Source of the DNA: Rutstroemia sp. NJR-2017a BVV2
Lineage: Eukaryota; Ascomycota; Leotiomycetes; Helotiales; Rutstroemiaceae
DNA: 64,000 nucleotides
NCBI GenBank assembly: GCA_002946415.1
Contig: NJPS01000065.1
Location: 1 to 64,000 of the forward strand
Direction of reading: 5' to 3'
The notes under the pieces are model-generated. The model did no database searches and had not been told where the DNA came from. It saw nothing but the letters and a program-made list of their open reading frames with translations. Of this stretch, positions 1-12,981 are shown in pieces (position 1 is the stretch's first letter; each line of letters begins with the position of its first letter). The position numbers and the translations under genes were made by a program.

Positions 1-2853
1 ATTTTTTACGTTTTTTCGATTTATTCACCCCCATTTTGGCCATAATAATGCCTTTTCCTTTGGCCATAATAATATCAAGTGTAATGGATCGAATTATATA
101 ATTTATTTAATAATCAGGAATGTGGTTGTTGATTAAAAATGGGTTAAAGTGTTAAAAAGGGGTGACCGGTAGCCCAGTTTGACCGGTAGCTAGGTGAGCC
201 CTTCTACTTCGTAATGTAATATCAAAAAATATCTGTCCCGATCAACTTTTCGTATGTACCATGTGCCGATGCAACATATATCAGACATTAATCTCTAGTT
301 TCTCGCCGGCCATTTGGTCACCATGAGAATCTGGAGTACAGTAGGTATCTATTACCGTACATGCACCCCGATGTGACGCCTTGCTGCAAGTAATATCCTC
401 AACTCCTTATTGGATCAGTTTCGGCCCAAGGAGACAGATCGACAGCACAGATCATACCGTCCACGATGACTGCAGTGGAATATCGGGTCTGGCCTGATGT
501 TTCTCTCCTATTTTGTTACCCCTCCTCTTGTTACATTGCAGCTTCTCTCTGCCAATTCTAGCTCGAAATTCTCCGAGCAAGGCAAAAGAGCAGTACTCTG
601 GATATCCTGGATCGACGCACCATGATAGCTCACCAAGAGTCATGCAACATCGACGGCAGGTTGTTACTACTTGACATAGCTCCCCAATCATCGTCCTCAT
701 CCTTCAAACATAAAGTTTGGCCTGCGTATAGCAGCACGACATCTCTTCTTTTCCCACACCAGTCTAGCGTCCTCCTTTTTCGGGGACGATTAAGAAGATT
801 CGCCCTGCATTAGAGCTCAGGCGCAGGACGACCATCACATCGATTTCCTTGCGTGAATTCATTATATTTGTTTCGTCCAACCGCAATGCCTAGATATCTC
901 CATAGATTTTCTCTACCTTGTACAAGTTGAGGAGCCAACCGACAAGATGGAAAACATAAGCAAACAGGGATCCCTTTCCCTTCCACTCATCAGCCATGAG
1001 TAGCACAGCTAGATACCTAAAAGCAGGGGACGAATGGTTACTTGCATATATGGGATCATGGGGTGGAGGCGAAACAACATCAAATTTTGATATCGTCACT
1101 ACCATCGCTGCCGTTTTCATATGATTTATATCAAATTGTTTGTATCCCACGTACTCATCTGGCAAAGCACCAGATGAAAGTGGACTGATCCAGGCGGAAG
1201 CTGCCGCAAATGGAACTGTTGCATACGATCACCATGCTACGCCTTCAGATTCACCTACCAGATCTGGAATATTATCCCTCGTGATTGGGTCGAAGTGTTG
1301 GCCCGAAGTCGGCTTCGAGCATGTCGGGTCGGCCAGGCGGACTTCCTCCTACCCATGCTGTCCTGGGTTTGATCGTATCACTGCTTGCCACTTGTTCAAT
1401 CCAACGACTGCTCGACTTCTCATACGGCGTTTTGATGAATACATCGGGGATTAAACGTGAAATTGCAGGTCACATCTGGCGGCCTGTTTGCTCCGTCCTG
1501 TGCTGGAATATATCCATAGGCTCCTTGCTTCCCGTGTGCTTGTGGCGATTCCTATCAAAACCACCAACACATGATGACTCCGCTTCGTGTTGAAGAAATC
1601 GAAGCGGAAATTTTGAAGAGGGGCATGTAATCGCTCCATGAGTCCATGGCAATGGCAACGGTTTCTTTTGATCGTTCTCATGTTTCCCTCCTATCTCTAC
1701 ACAATAAACCCACAGTCTAACAAGTAACATAGATCCAAGCCGATCACCATCTTCCCTCTCATGAGAAGCATAATTCTCCGCCTAGCTTCCCGATGTATAC
1801 TTCCTCCCAAGGGTGACAATCAAATAGCGAGTGAATATTAGACCCATTAATAGACGTGATGACCTAGAATCAATCCCTTGGACCTCAATTTACCTCCAAG
1901 TTAACTCCCCATGCTTCCAGTTATTCCCCTTATCACCTCTCACCATTTCCCATGCCATGCCTGCGACAGCTCTCAATTTTATCTCTCCTGGACCCCAGCA
2001 TTCATGCCGTACAGGAAACTCCCATGCATCACACTGTATCCAACCTAAACAATCAGCATTACCACTCTCGCCTCCATCTCCATCCCACTACTCGTCCACA
2101 ACCTCTGTCTACCGACCACTTCCTCCATTTCTCCCACGCCACGATCTTTTCTTTCCAATGAAGAACCTTAGACGACCTCTACAGCTAAACCGTCTTAAAC
2201 GTCTGCAGGCCAACTCCCAACCCCCCTCTATCTATCTCGTATTCCGGCCAAGTATAATGGCACTTCGCCTGAGAGGAACACGCATAGGAAGTGATACTAG
2301 TACCAGGAGGAACCTCTGAAATAGGCCATGCGGCAGTCATAGAACGTGCAAATCAGAGCGCGCAAATAGTCCTCCTTCACACACCAATTGCCGTCTGATA
2401 TGTTCCTCGTTGACTGTATCGAAAGTCCTTCAATTCTACATACTAGTACTGTGAAAGCAGGCAACGACTACCAGTAGCAATACCACGTCAAAGATCCATT
2501 CATACACCTGCTACCGAGTCCCGACATCCATCATGACTACCCTACTTCAGGTCCACGTTTAAGCGGGACTTTTGTATATATCAACCAAGAATTAGGAGCA
2601 GTGACAAGAATGACAAAGCTGCAATATTACAAGGCGTTGTCTCTTCAGGCCACGGCACTTATACTAAGCTATGCGACCCTTCCAAGTCTCTAAGAATATG
2701 CACTACTGGGATTAAGATGCCATATGGAATAAACATAATTCATTCTCGTACTCTACGTGATATTCAAAAATGTTGACGCTGGCCACGCCAATCCATCAAT
2801 CAATAAATATATATGTCTATACCTCCATTCAGCACACACAAACTCAGACTCCT
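1..2853. other. Gene-free left edge, AT-rich start
   Basis: I see no supportable gene here. The open frames present are short, have no recognisable domain, and many begin at non-ATG codons. The first 200 bases are AT-rich and contain short near-repeats (ggccataataat twice, gaccggtag twice), which may be the decayed end of a repeat element. The right end holds the 3' flank of hel2, which is transcribed from the minus strand. Confidence 0.6.
28..193. repeat. Short direct repeats in AT-rich edge sequence
   Basis: The 12-mer ggccataataat occurs twice about 25 bases apart near positions 39-72, and gaccggtagc occurs twice near 163-190. The surrounding sequence is unusually AT-rich compared with the rest of the window. 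This could be the remnant of a mobile element truncated by the window edge, but no terminal repeat or coding relic is visible. Confidence 0.3.
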
Positions 2854-5362
2854 TCAACCCCAATTCATAAGCACCTGTTTCTTCCCCTTCCCCTTCCCTT
2901 TCTTCCCACCAGCTTCCGCATTCTCTCCTTCCGTCCCCCCAGCAGCCCCACTACTCCCCTCGCCAGCATTACCCGCACTCCACGCATTATTCGTCGTCGC
3001 CTTTCCACCTCCCAAATCTCTCCTCACCATACCCGTCCCATATCCAAAAATCGTACTCTGCGGCTTCGCAGCCGGCGGCAGAGCCGGGAACGCATCACTG
3101 CTCGCCGCACCTTTCCTCGGCGGAGCCCTCGTAATGACACGATTACTCGATATACTCGGCGAAGCGGCAGACGACGAGGGTGCCGATGCAGGAGCAACCC
3201 AAGGTGTAGTTGTGATGCGAGAATTGGTATTGTTGCCGCGGGTGAAAGGAAGGCCAGGGAACGCTTGTGCCGATGAAGAGGTAGATGAAGAGGGGGCGTT
3301 GGAGCTGGAGGCCGAGCCCCAAGAACGGTTTTGAGAGACAGAGGAGCGGGAGGATTGAGCCGTAGAAGATTTGAGTTTGAGGACACGATTGGATCGCGCG
3401 GATTGGGTTGGGCCGGATGAAGAGTTAGAGTTTAGAGATGCCCAACCCAGAGGAAGCGGGTTTCCATTACTCGAACTAGGAGCTGGAAGTGATGGGTAAT
3501 CTTCGTTGATTGCCCGCCAGTCATTCCACGCCGCTAGAATAGCATCTGCTTTCTTTTTGTCTTCATACAAATCGGCTATCTCTCTGATGAGTGTACCTAG
3601 TGCATTCGGAGTTGTGTCCGAGAATAAGGCAAAGAAGGAATCGATGAGGGCATTAGCAGTGATAGCTCCATTCTTATATGATGATATTGAGTTGCGGAAT
3701 TGAGTGATCTTTGACTGATCACCTTGCAGCATTATAGTAACCCTTTCAATCACATCTCGATGTTTAAGCTGGCGTACTTGCTCCGCAGGTGTTAAGTCTG
3801 CCGAGCCTACGTTCAGGCCAGCCACTGCTTCTGCAAGACCCGGGACATTTGCAGCTGGTCGAGCTGTAGCAGCACGAGAGGTTTCTGCTCCGTTATTTCG
3901 AGAATTTGCTTGTGCAGGGGTCGGAGCAGTCAATTGCCCTCCGAATGCTCTTGTTGATCCAGCTTGAGCACTTTGAACGGCCATCTGTCTATGGAAAGCT
4001 TGCTCATCTCGTCGTAGAGGCTGTGCGCTGGACATAGGTAGTGGCTCCGCATTTGGATCTCTACCTCTGCCTCGACCCCTGCCTTCACGCTGCTCTCTTT
4101 GATTGCCTCCTCGACTGCGCTCCTGAGAGTAGGGCTGTCGGTATTCAAAAGTGGATATGTCCACCATTCTTGCATCCCTTCGAACATCCTTCGATAGAGT
4201 GCTCCCGTGCACCTCTAACTGATGGGCTTTCAGATCCATCTCTGTAGGAAAGACAACAAACTTCTGTTCCAAACATTCAGGATCCGTGCATGGAAAGTGG
4301 TCTTTCCTAAAATGTTGCGATAATGAATTCCAGTCGACGTAGTAATGTGGCTGTCCATTGTTACTGAGTCGATCACAAACATGGCATCTTTCATGCTTTT
4401 CCCTGCAATGAACAAATAGCTCGTCATCGCCGTAGAAGCGCTGGCCACAGAATGTACATAGAGGATGTCCCTTGAATCCAGTCTGATCGACCGCTCCAGG
4501 ATTGTCGTCTCCTTTCTTCATGTGCCTCTCTAATTCTCTGTCGGCGAAAAGTTCATGCTCATGCGTGAAGACTTTCTTGTGTCTCGTACATAAATCGCAC
4601 ATCTTCTTATGATGTATTGATCGAACATGTCTATGCAGGTCTGGCCACCCTCTGCACGCAGTATCACAAGTAGGATCCGGACAATTGTATCGCAAGAGCA
4701 GCAACGTATCCTCCTGAATGTCATTGCTTTCGTAACGAATGCCAATATTCGGGTCCGTGTTTGTGATCTCTTCATCCGAATAGTCTTCGTATCGTTTCGT
4801 TGCATCATCTGTGAATATGACAAAGGGGGCCGAAGTCTTTACAGTATTAGCTCAGCCTGAAACTCGGGAACTCGGGGGGACATACTCTACAGTGCGGACA
4901 ATCTTTTGTCTTGTATAATGCTCTCATCCTCAAGGCACAGATATGACAGGTGCGATGGTTGCATGGAGTGACAGCATTGTGTTCAATGGATGCGGCGCAA
5001 ATGAAGCACACCTCTTCATCCTCATCTTCATTGTCTTCCCCGCCGACATCCTTGCCACTCCCTGGTGCTGTCGTGGGCTGCAATTTCTTCTGAGCAGCGA
5101 ACTTGGTAGTGGCCTCTGTGGTAGGTTTTGTACTGGACTGGGAAAGTTCATGGTTGGAAAGCCCTCCCCTGTGTCCACCACGCCCCCGCCTGCCTCCACG
5201 GTGATCCGAATTTCTAAAGTCTGCGCCATTCTCTCCAGCATGTCCTCCTCTCCCACGACCTCGCCCTCGACCCCTATAACCCCGTTGTCCATCATTACGA
5301 GGTCGCGACGGAGCTTCGCTGGTAGCATCTGATGCGATAGTGGTCCCGGCTGTAGAAGCCAT
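2854..5362 (-). CDS. hel2: E3 ubiquitin ligase Hel2/ZNF598, ribosome quality control
   Basis: Two exons, 5362-4886 and 4836-2854, give 819 aa; the 49-bp intron has a gtatgt donor and its phase closes exactly. Residues about 1-75 are Arg/Gly-rich. A C3HC4 RING finger follows at 119-158 (CFICAAS...CPHCR). Next come the family signatures VIFTDDATKRYEDY and LLLRYNCPDPTCD and a series of C2H2-like zinc fingers. The remainder is a long Ser/Ala-rich low-complexity tail ending in a Lys/Gly-rich stretch with QVLMNWG. Hel2/ZNF598 recognises collided ribosomes and ubiquitinates small-subunit proteins to start ribosome-associated quality control in the cytosol. The family assignment rests on the RING plus zinc-finger architecture and is strong. 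The next gene upstream is a SWIB protein on the same strand. Confidence 0.93.
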
Positions 5363-5991
5363 TGTGCAGAACTTCGGGTATACGGTCTTTATGCAGGCGC
5401 AAGCTGTAAGTAAAGACGGATCTCACTGTGTATGTTGAGACACCTTCTAGGTTTGAAGTGTATTTTCGAATAGTTAGCACTTGTAAGTAGAGAATTGGTG
5501 AATCGGAATGACGTCTGAGTCAATTGTCTCTGCTCGAGTAAACACAAGCTATACAAATAATTACATACATGGCCCTTTTGCCTTTATTAGTGGGGTCGCT
5601 TACACTGCAGTAAAGCCCCGCGAGTAAGGCTGTGGAAGTGACTGGATCAGGCTGATAAATCAAAGAGTCAACGGCGAGGAAATCCTTTGAAGTGAATCAT
5701 CGTGTGTGAACCGCAGCAATGTTTCTCGAGTATGATTGGTTTCATGAGCGCATTTGATTCAGCGCTGAGTGATTCGAATAAGTCCATGCTAAATGCTATC
5801 CTAGTAAATATGTAATAGCAGTCAGAGCTGGTACCCAATCCCCATTATCCATCATGTGGAAAACCATAAAATCATGCCAGGACAAACAATTCCGTAACTG
5901 CCATAACCAGGAACCTCAATGCCATGCCTGCAACGCCCCCGAAAATTCCTGAAATGATTTGGTTGTGCTATCATACTACTATATATGTATC
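5363..5991. other. Intergenic, hel2 promoter region
   Basis: This 629-bp gap lies between the stop of the SWIB gene and the start of hel2, both on the minus strand. It should hold the hel2 promoter and leader and the SWIB 3' UTR. I see no open frame, RNA gene or strong motif in it. Confidence 0.5.
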
Positions 5992-7008
5992 CTATTCTTC
6001 CTCGGCTGGATAAAGTTGTTTGCCAAGCAATTTGTTCATCGTGAACATGTGAACTTTTTGAGTACTGAAGACGGAGTACATCTTGGCATCGCAGATGATC
6101 TGGCGCTTGTCGTCTGGGTCTTGTAGGTCATTCGCTTTGATGTGCTCCCAAATCTTTTTGACAACTTGTGGTCGGGATAACTAAGAGTATACTGTTAGAT
6201 GAAAATGCGGAGAGACTGATGCGGTTACACTCACAGTTGGTTCTCCTACAAGATCCGCCAGCGCTGTAGAAAGATGATATTGCTTCTGCTTAAAGTCAGT
6301 GAACCATGCAAAAATGCAAGCCGTATCCCCACGTACATGGAAACCTCCTTTGCGCACAACCTCCTTCGGCTCTCCATCTGAACCCAATTCTACATCGCTA
6401 TCATCCGTAGCCTTAACTTTGGCGCTCGACTTCTTTTTCTTAGGTGTGCTCTTCTTTACTGCTGCGCCCCGCTTGGTCCCGCCGCCTCTTGTTGATCTTG
6501 TCCTACTGTTTTCTTGTGCCTGCAGCATAGCGGCGAGCTTTGCATCATCATCCTGCTTCTCCCGCTTTGCTTTCTTCTTCGGTGGGCTCATGTCTCCATC
6601 AGACTCACCAAGTTCACGCTTCGGCGACGAATTTTGCGAGTCCTCATCTTTAACCTCAGTCTTAGAATGTCCATTGGTCGCGGGCGGGGATGTAGATAGT
6701 TCTGGGGTGTCTTTTGAGGCTTCATCAAATCGTTCCATAATCAAAGCTTTGATGGCATCCTAGAAAACGATAAATTAGCATTGATAGATTAATATGCAAT
6801 AGAAATTCTCACTTTCTTCCCTGAGAGGTCGAATCCGAGCTCTGCTTCTAGGTCTTTTCTGATCTGCTTGGCAGAAATAGTATTCAAATCACCGTCTTTC
6901 AAAATCTTGTCAATGATTGTTGCATATTGAGAGCTCTCTTCCGACGTCACTAGAGCAAAGTCAGCGACAGCTAGAACCTCTCTGGGAATCGCCAGACTCA
7001 CAAGACAT
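5992..7008 (-). CDS. DEK_C / SWIB-MDM2 domain protein
   Basis: Five exons, 7008-7002, 6949-6813, 6759-6337, 6285-6235 and 6180-5992, give 268 aa with all phases closing. The first coding exon is only 7 nt (ATG TCT T). Residues about 4-60 form a DEK_C-like domain (SAKQIRKDLEAELGFDL, then DAIKALIMERFDE). The middle is acidic and Lys-rich with nuclear-localisation-like KKK clusters. The C-terminal 80 residues are a SWIB domain (GGFH...LADLVGEPTLSRPQVVKKIWEHIKANDLQDP). Related fungal proteins are yeast Tri1 and the RNA polymerase I factor Uaf30, so a nuclear, chromatin-linked role is likely. The 51-bp intron 6286-6336 keeps frame and lacks a stop; I removed it because the joined sequence matches the SWIB consensus and the retained one does not. 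Confidence 0.88.
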
Positions 7009-8132
7009 TGTACTGGTGCGCAGTTGATCTAGGGGAGACTTTTGTTGATACCCGGTTCTACCTCCGTGAACCTTTGTGCTGCCAGTAGGATTGAGATAAG
7101 AGAGCAACAATTCCTCGGGACGTCGCGCTGTAGCGGAAGTGGGTTGGGATAACGATTTGGATTATGATTGCGTTTCGGCTGGAAAAGATGAATGATGGAA
7201 GACAGGTGTTTGAGTGCGGTAAAATGTTGCAGGGACTTTTTTTCGAGTTGCGCCAGAGTTTGACGTTGTTGGATATTATCGTTAGTTGCGTGAGCCAGAT
7301 CAACAGAGATTTAGTTGCTGAAGGAAAAGAGTTCAAATTTACAAAAAGGAAATGGCGAACAGCTAGGGGAATTATGATTGATTATCTTAAATAAGATCCA
7401 GCGATGATTGAAAATAAAGAAGATTTTTGTTATTGAAGACGATTGCTGTTGTTCGGTAGCTAGATGCGACGAGACGAGCACGATGGGGTACTTCCGTACT
7501 TCTGCAAGAATGCAAGGATTAACTCGACCAGCCCAGCCTACCAAAAAGCCTAGGTTGCTTTCCTTTATAGTTAGCTCCGGGAACGAGAGGTGCGGTGCGG
7601 ATCACTATGGCATGCTTAATGTTAATATGGGGAAACGTTTCGAACGACCCTGTCTGGCCTGTTTATGCTTTTGCTTGTCGGCTTTTGTATTTTACAGAAG
7701 ATCACTTGCACTTTTACTAATACCACGTCTTTCCTCTGCGAAAGTAATTGACTTGAAGTTGGAGTAGCGAGCAGAATTCCTTTCGTGCTTAACCAAGTAC
7801 AGTACAACCAAGCTTGCTTGTTCTGTCCGATCACTATTTGCTCCCTAAACCCACCTCGTTCATGGAAACAGATTAGTATCATTGCATATCGTTCTGTGAT
7901 CAAGCGTCATTTTTTTTTAAAGAAAAGATATGTTGCATTCTGTCGCTACCACTTCATTGAAATAGTGGCTGCTAATGTACATCGCTATGGCTCATATTTC
8001 CATCACCTATGTCCATTTGACTTCCATGCTCGGGAACCCTTTTTGATACCGTGCCTTAACTCCCAAGAAAGAGCTACATCTCCACACTGTCTCCCTACAG
8101 TCTTCAGCCCAGAATATTTAAAGCCGGTGGAC
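7009..8132. other. Intergenic between SWIB gene and ire1
   Basis: This 1.1-kb stretch lies upstream of the SWIB gene and downstream of ire1, both on the minus strand. It contains a T-run near 7910. The open frames in it are short, lack domains and have unremarkable composition. I see no gene or structured RNA. Confidence 0.5.
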
Positions 8133-11100
8133 CTAAAGTCCGGCCGGCTCGTAGTATTCCCTGAAGCGATCGATCTCATCCCACTGTACTTCGTAAATAA
8201 CGTTCCAACACACAATTAACAAGTTGGGGAATTTCCTTGTCCAGAAACTGAGATATCCATCGGGTAGGGGACCAACGTCTTTCTTCAGCTTATCCGGCAT
8301 ATCTTCGTAATGGTTCTTCTTATTCCTCAAAGCCCTAAGAAGGTCCAGAAGTCGTGTTCCAGTATACTTTCTTTGCTTGCCCAAGGAGTCTACAAACTCT
8401 TTGCCCAGAGGTTTGAGGAAATCACCATGGCATACATCTGGAGCCCACTTCTCGAGCTCTTGAAGTGCAGGGCTGGGAGGATCCCTTTTTTCTTTCTCGA
8501 AGTGGTCAGACACATCGCAAAGGAAATTCAACCGCTTCTTTGCGGACCAGAAGAAAGGGTGGGCCATTACTTGTTGAGCGACTGGACGTGACTTTGGTTC
8601 CTTAGCAAGCATAGAAGCAATGAGGTCTTTAGCTTCAAATGCATAGTCTCCCAGAACTTCAAGGTGGGCCAGATTGAAGTTGTCTTTGCGAATGTTAACC
8701 TCACGCATATACCGATCCCCGCAATCGAAAGGATGGCTGCCTTTGGTCAACACATAGAAGAATACCAAACCGAGCGAGAAGATATCAATGGCGCGAGTAG
8801 CCCGCCGATTTGGCATGACATCAGAACTAACAAGGATAGAGCCCGATCCGCCACCATCAGTGCTAGTATCAATCATTGCTGCGCCTTGCTTAACATCATC
8901 ATCGAGAAGAAGTTCTGGTGCTCGCCATCCAGATGTTCCGGCGGCGTGTGCAGTAGTAGCTCTGAACGAAGACTGCTCCCCTTCCAATTTCTTACAAAGA
9001 CCAAAGTCGGACACAAGAAGTCGTGGCTTGCCATTCTTGCCCATAGCTACCAGAATGTTCTGTGGCTTTAAGTCTCGATGGACAATGCGCAAATTGTGTA
9101 GATGCTGAAGTCCGTTGGCGATCTGATAGAGTACATTGGGTAGGTCTTTCTCTCCTCCTCTTGCCAATTCTCTGTGTAAATGTGGTTTCTCAATGACATC
9201 GGCCAAAGAAGCTGGGCATAGCTCTAACGCAATGTAGAGAAACCCTGCCGCTTGTTGTTGAGCGAAGTATCGAATCACTGCGTTGATGGTCAGTAGCTTT
9301 ACATGATGACAATGGGTCAAAGTACTTACCATTTGGGTGATCGTCACTTTCTCTTAAAAGTTTCGTCTCCTGAGATGCAATGTCATAGAATTGAATGAGC
9401 ATTCGCTTGACAGCAACGGCGCGGCCATCGAATTTTCCCTCGAAAACCATCGTTCCGTTGCTACCAGTTCCCACTAATTTATCCTGATCAACCTCGAGAG
9501 CGCCGATGCGAATGATTGGACCAGAAACTTCAGCTGGATCGTTAGACACTGTTTGGATGTCCGGTTCAAGCTTTCTCTGGGGAAACATGTTTTGTGCATC
9601 TCTCACGGCATCTTCAACAGTTGGAGGTGGCTTTTGCGTCACAGGTTTACGAGGGATGTCTTTTTCACCATCGGTAGATGAACGATTTCCTTGCTTTTTG
9701 TGTTTGACGCCACCACGTCGTCCCCGTTTCCTTTCCTTCTTCTTCTCGGGGGAGGCTAGAAGACTCTCGCCTGTTTCTTGCACGACTTCTGACGACGAGC
9801 TTACTTCATTGATCAGCATATCCTCCACTGGTGCCACTAATACAGGTTTAGTGCCATGGGGTTCGAGGACTGCAACTGCATCGTCTTGTGTGGTGGGCTC
9901 CACTACCTTATCTTCCGGGATATCTGGTAGACGAGTAGTGCTACTGTCATCAAGGGTGAGTGGTATTTTGTCTTCAGACTTTTGAGAAGTAGATACAGCC
10001 AAAGGTCTGTCTTCTCGCGCCAAGGTTGCTTTCCTCTGTTTGAGTCCGTGACGACCAATCCAAGCTCGAATCTCTCGCTGGTATGAGATGAGTAGGATCA
10101 TCAGGAACAAGAAGAGAACCGGATTTTTGACGAATTCAACCAGGCTATCAATCGCCAATCTTGGGAGCCGCTGGAAACTTTGGACGATGGTCGGGCTTGG
10201 TGCTAATCCAGGGGCTAGATCAGGAACGGATGGTTGACTTTGATTTTCCTCAAACAATGGTCCCGAAATTGTGAGACGCGGCTCGCTTTGCTCGTCAATA
10301 CAATGAATACCAGTTAATGCTTCAGCCAATTCTGGTTCATCGAGGTTCTGCCAGGATTCATGCTTCCATAGCCCTCGTTGATAGCATTGGGCTTGAGAGC
10401 CCGCCACGGCCAACGGATACGACTTTCCAGACATTGCGTAAAAGCTTCCATCGTCAGATAAATTGATGACGACGCGGCTATTTCGGTCCTGGTCCATTTC
10501 TAACAACTCATCCTCGGCGGCTGATTGTGGTTTGGGTTGTGGAAGCATCATCAACTTTGGATTTTTCTCCTCAGTGCCCCATGGTCGGAAAATATCGAAA
10601 ACTCGTACAACTGGTGAAGGAAGCTTTTGCTGAAACAGGAATTCGTGATCCCTGCTGCGGTCGCGGTCGAACCCCATCACCTGGCCATCTTGGCCGGCGA
10701 GAATATATTTGCTGTCGAGGGTCTCGTGATACTTGTCTCCATATTTCTTTGCATCTTGAACGTTTGGTCCCCATTCGTTGTAGATTAAGGTAGCAATCGG
10801 GCGCGTATCCTTGCCTACAATGTCTACTTTGTATCTTGAGAGCCCGAGCCACAGTGTAGGATTTTGGCACTCGTCCGCTGTTCTGCCCATAAAATTATCG
10901 TTTGGGGTACAGCTTTCGTCTCTGTTCTCAACCACGTAATCTCCTCCGAAGACCTGTAATACCTTTCCATTTGTGGCATCGATATGTACCATTTGTGTTT
11001 TCCTGGAACCAGTGTATACAACCTCGGGATCATCACTTTGGTATGGTGACATTTCATCGACGAGCTTTTTCATGGTAAGACCTGTATTGACCAAGCCACC

Positions 11101-11820
11101 ATTCGGCACATCGGGGCGATATATCCACAGTCCACCATGTTCGGTAGGCTCGACAATCCATACATAGTCGTCAATTGTCCACGACGAAATGTACCCTTCA
11201 TCAAGGGCAGAGGATCGATTTCTTCGATAGTGTTTCGTGGAAATCATAGATACATCAGGTAGATCTGAGCAGCGTGCTTGATTAGCGGAAGCTCCTTTAC
11301 ATAGCTATAAGAACCGCAACGCGGGACAGTCGCACTGCTTCGGAAACAACTTACTCATACGCCATTTCTGCTTGCCCGTCCTTCTATCTCGAGCCCACAC
11401 GCTCCCGTCAACGGTCGCCAGTAGCACAAAATCTTCTACTTCCCAATCCTGAAGATCCCGCGCACTCGGCTGCGATGAACCCCATCCGGCAGATGTTAGA
11501 CTGCCGGATTTTGCAAGATGTGAAGGAGCTAATGGTGCTGAGTCGGCGCTCACATCGACACGATTGTGAGTTTTGGCGTTTAAACTCAAAGTGTTTTTCC
11601 GGCGTGGAAGATTCACAGATGTCTCGATTGTTTTTATCTTAGTGGCCTCGAGAGGAGTGCGTAAAACTTCGGGATTGACGACTTCGGGTAGGGATTCATG
11701 TTGCTTAAGAGCTGATCGCTGCTGCTGCTGAGCTTCGACTAGCCATGGTAGAATCAAAACGAATGCTGTGAAGATGAATATATTATTCACGACTTCGCCA
11801 CAGGCCTTGGGCCTGCCCAT
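8133..11820 (-). CDS. ire1: Ire1 kinase/endoribonuclease, unfolded protein response sensor
   Basis: Three exons, 11820-11355, 11264-9330 and 9277-8133, give 1181 aa. A signal peptide or anchor lies at about 12-30. The luminal sensor domain starts with LLATVDGSVWARDRRTGKQKW and continues through DDYVWIVEPTEHGG. A transmembrane helix lies near 535-555 (NPVLFLFLMILLISY), followed by a Lys-rich linker. The kinase starts near 740 (LVGTGSNGTMVFEG, AVKRM) and has HRDLKPQN and SDFG. The C-terminal KEN ribonuclease domain includes FLCDVSDHFEKE, RNKKNHYEDMP and a final block FPNLLIVCWNVIYEV. The kinase and RNase motifs look intact. In fungi Ire1 sits in the ER membrane, senses misfolded protein and excises the intron of the HAC1/hacA mRNA; that substrate is not in this window. 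Confidence 0.96.
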
Positions 11821-12981
11821 GATGGAGAGTCAACGTGTAATCGTGATAACTTCGCACAAAGCGAAGTATGATAGAGGAATAATTATTCGAGAAGACTGGC
11901 GAATAAACGGAACTTCTCGAGGATGCGATATCAATCTCAGCTAATGGATAGTAAATAGATGCAGATGTAGATGTAGATGTAGATTGATAAAAGGGAGAAG
12001 AAGAATAAGTTCGCTGAAATCCCTGGTGTGAAACGAAAGGAGGGATGGAAGGTTTTGGAGGGATGGTACGAAATGTTGTGAGCTGGGTGTGCGTGTGCGT
12101 GTGCGTCCGATCCGTGGTTCGTGGGCTGTCACAGAAGAATTGAAAATGGCGCTAAAGTTGCCTGGGGGTCCGGGGACCAGAAATCGATCTGTGGAGGTAA
12201 TGATCTAGAAACGGACGATAATTAGACACGACGATTGAAACATTTGAGCATTTGGTAACTTCGTGTCGCAAAGTAACGAGTTGGTACGAGTACAGAGGCA
12301 AAATATTGTTATGCCAGCTTATGACAGGAATAGATCATGACTGCGGGAAGTATTCTGATGAAAGTTCGAAAACAAATAGGGGGGAGAACCTGGAACACTA
12401 GGATAGAATGTGATCGGCTGTGTTAGAATTCCCTTCTTTACTCGGGCTTCAGCTTACCAACTTTAAAGATGTCAGCTTACCTTTGGACACATCTGTGTTC
12501 CCTCATATCTGTATCTCTTCCCCTTGCTTCTTCTTGTACGAAGTATTCAAATCTTTGAGACAGGCTCAAGTGGCTTAATGTCCAATAAAGGTATTCCTTT
12601 CGGAACTTCCCAAAATGGTGCACAATGAAACCATATTACGAATCACGAATAATCGGCCAGCTTTCCTTCTACAGTCGTTGGCACATCAATTTGGCTAACA
12701 CGTACGTCACGGCGGCACAACGAATCCTGGACAACGATGGGATTGTGCAACTGTTTGCATTCCTTTTCAAGGCTGATACCAGGCTTTCTGTGGTTGTTGG
12801 AACACATCCTCATCCTAGTGTCCAGAGAGAGCCCGGTAAAAGGATCTTACACGGTCTTGTAGGCACCGAGCTGTTGTTCATCCATTCATTATTGTTGCTG
12901 CAATATGATCTATGGTATGGTACACGTCGTTTGACCTTTCTGGCACCTTCATAATACAGTCGTCATTTTGATTCATTATGC
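11821..12981. other. Intergenic, ire1 promoter and cct2 3' flank
   Basis: This 1.16-kb gap separates two minus-strand genes. It contains a GATGTA-type hexamer run at 11957-11984 and a GTGTGC run at 12087-12106, both likely in the ire1 leader or promoter. The plus-strand frame across 12625-12954 has no domain and overlaps the cct2 3' flank. I see no additional gene. Confidence 0.5.
11957..11984. repeat. GATGTA hexamer microsatellite
   Basis: About 4.5 copies of a six-base unit (agatgc, then agatgt repeated) lie about 140 bases upstream of the ire1 start codon. It is a short simple repeat in the probable 5' leader. Confidence 0.7.

Noticed and set aside
1831..2319. 162-aa plus-strand frame
   Set aside because: The start is a non-ATG codon, the composition is Ser/Pro/His-rich low complexity, and no domain is visible.
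4041..5332. Plus-strand frames opposite hel2
   Set aside because: All overlap confirmed hel2 exons in antisense and have no domain.
9506..9985. 159-aa plus-strand frame opposite ire1
   Set aside because: It is a shadow of the ire1 coding strand with no domain of its own.
12625..12954. 109-aa plus-strand frame antisense to the cct2 3' end
   Set aside because: No family resemblance, and it lies in the 3' flank of cct2.
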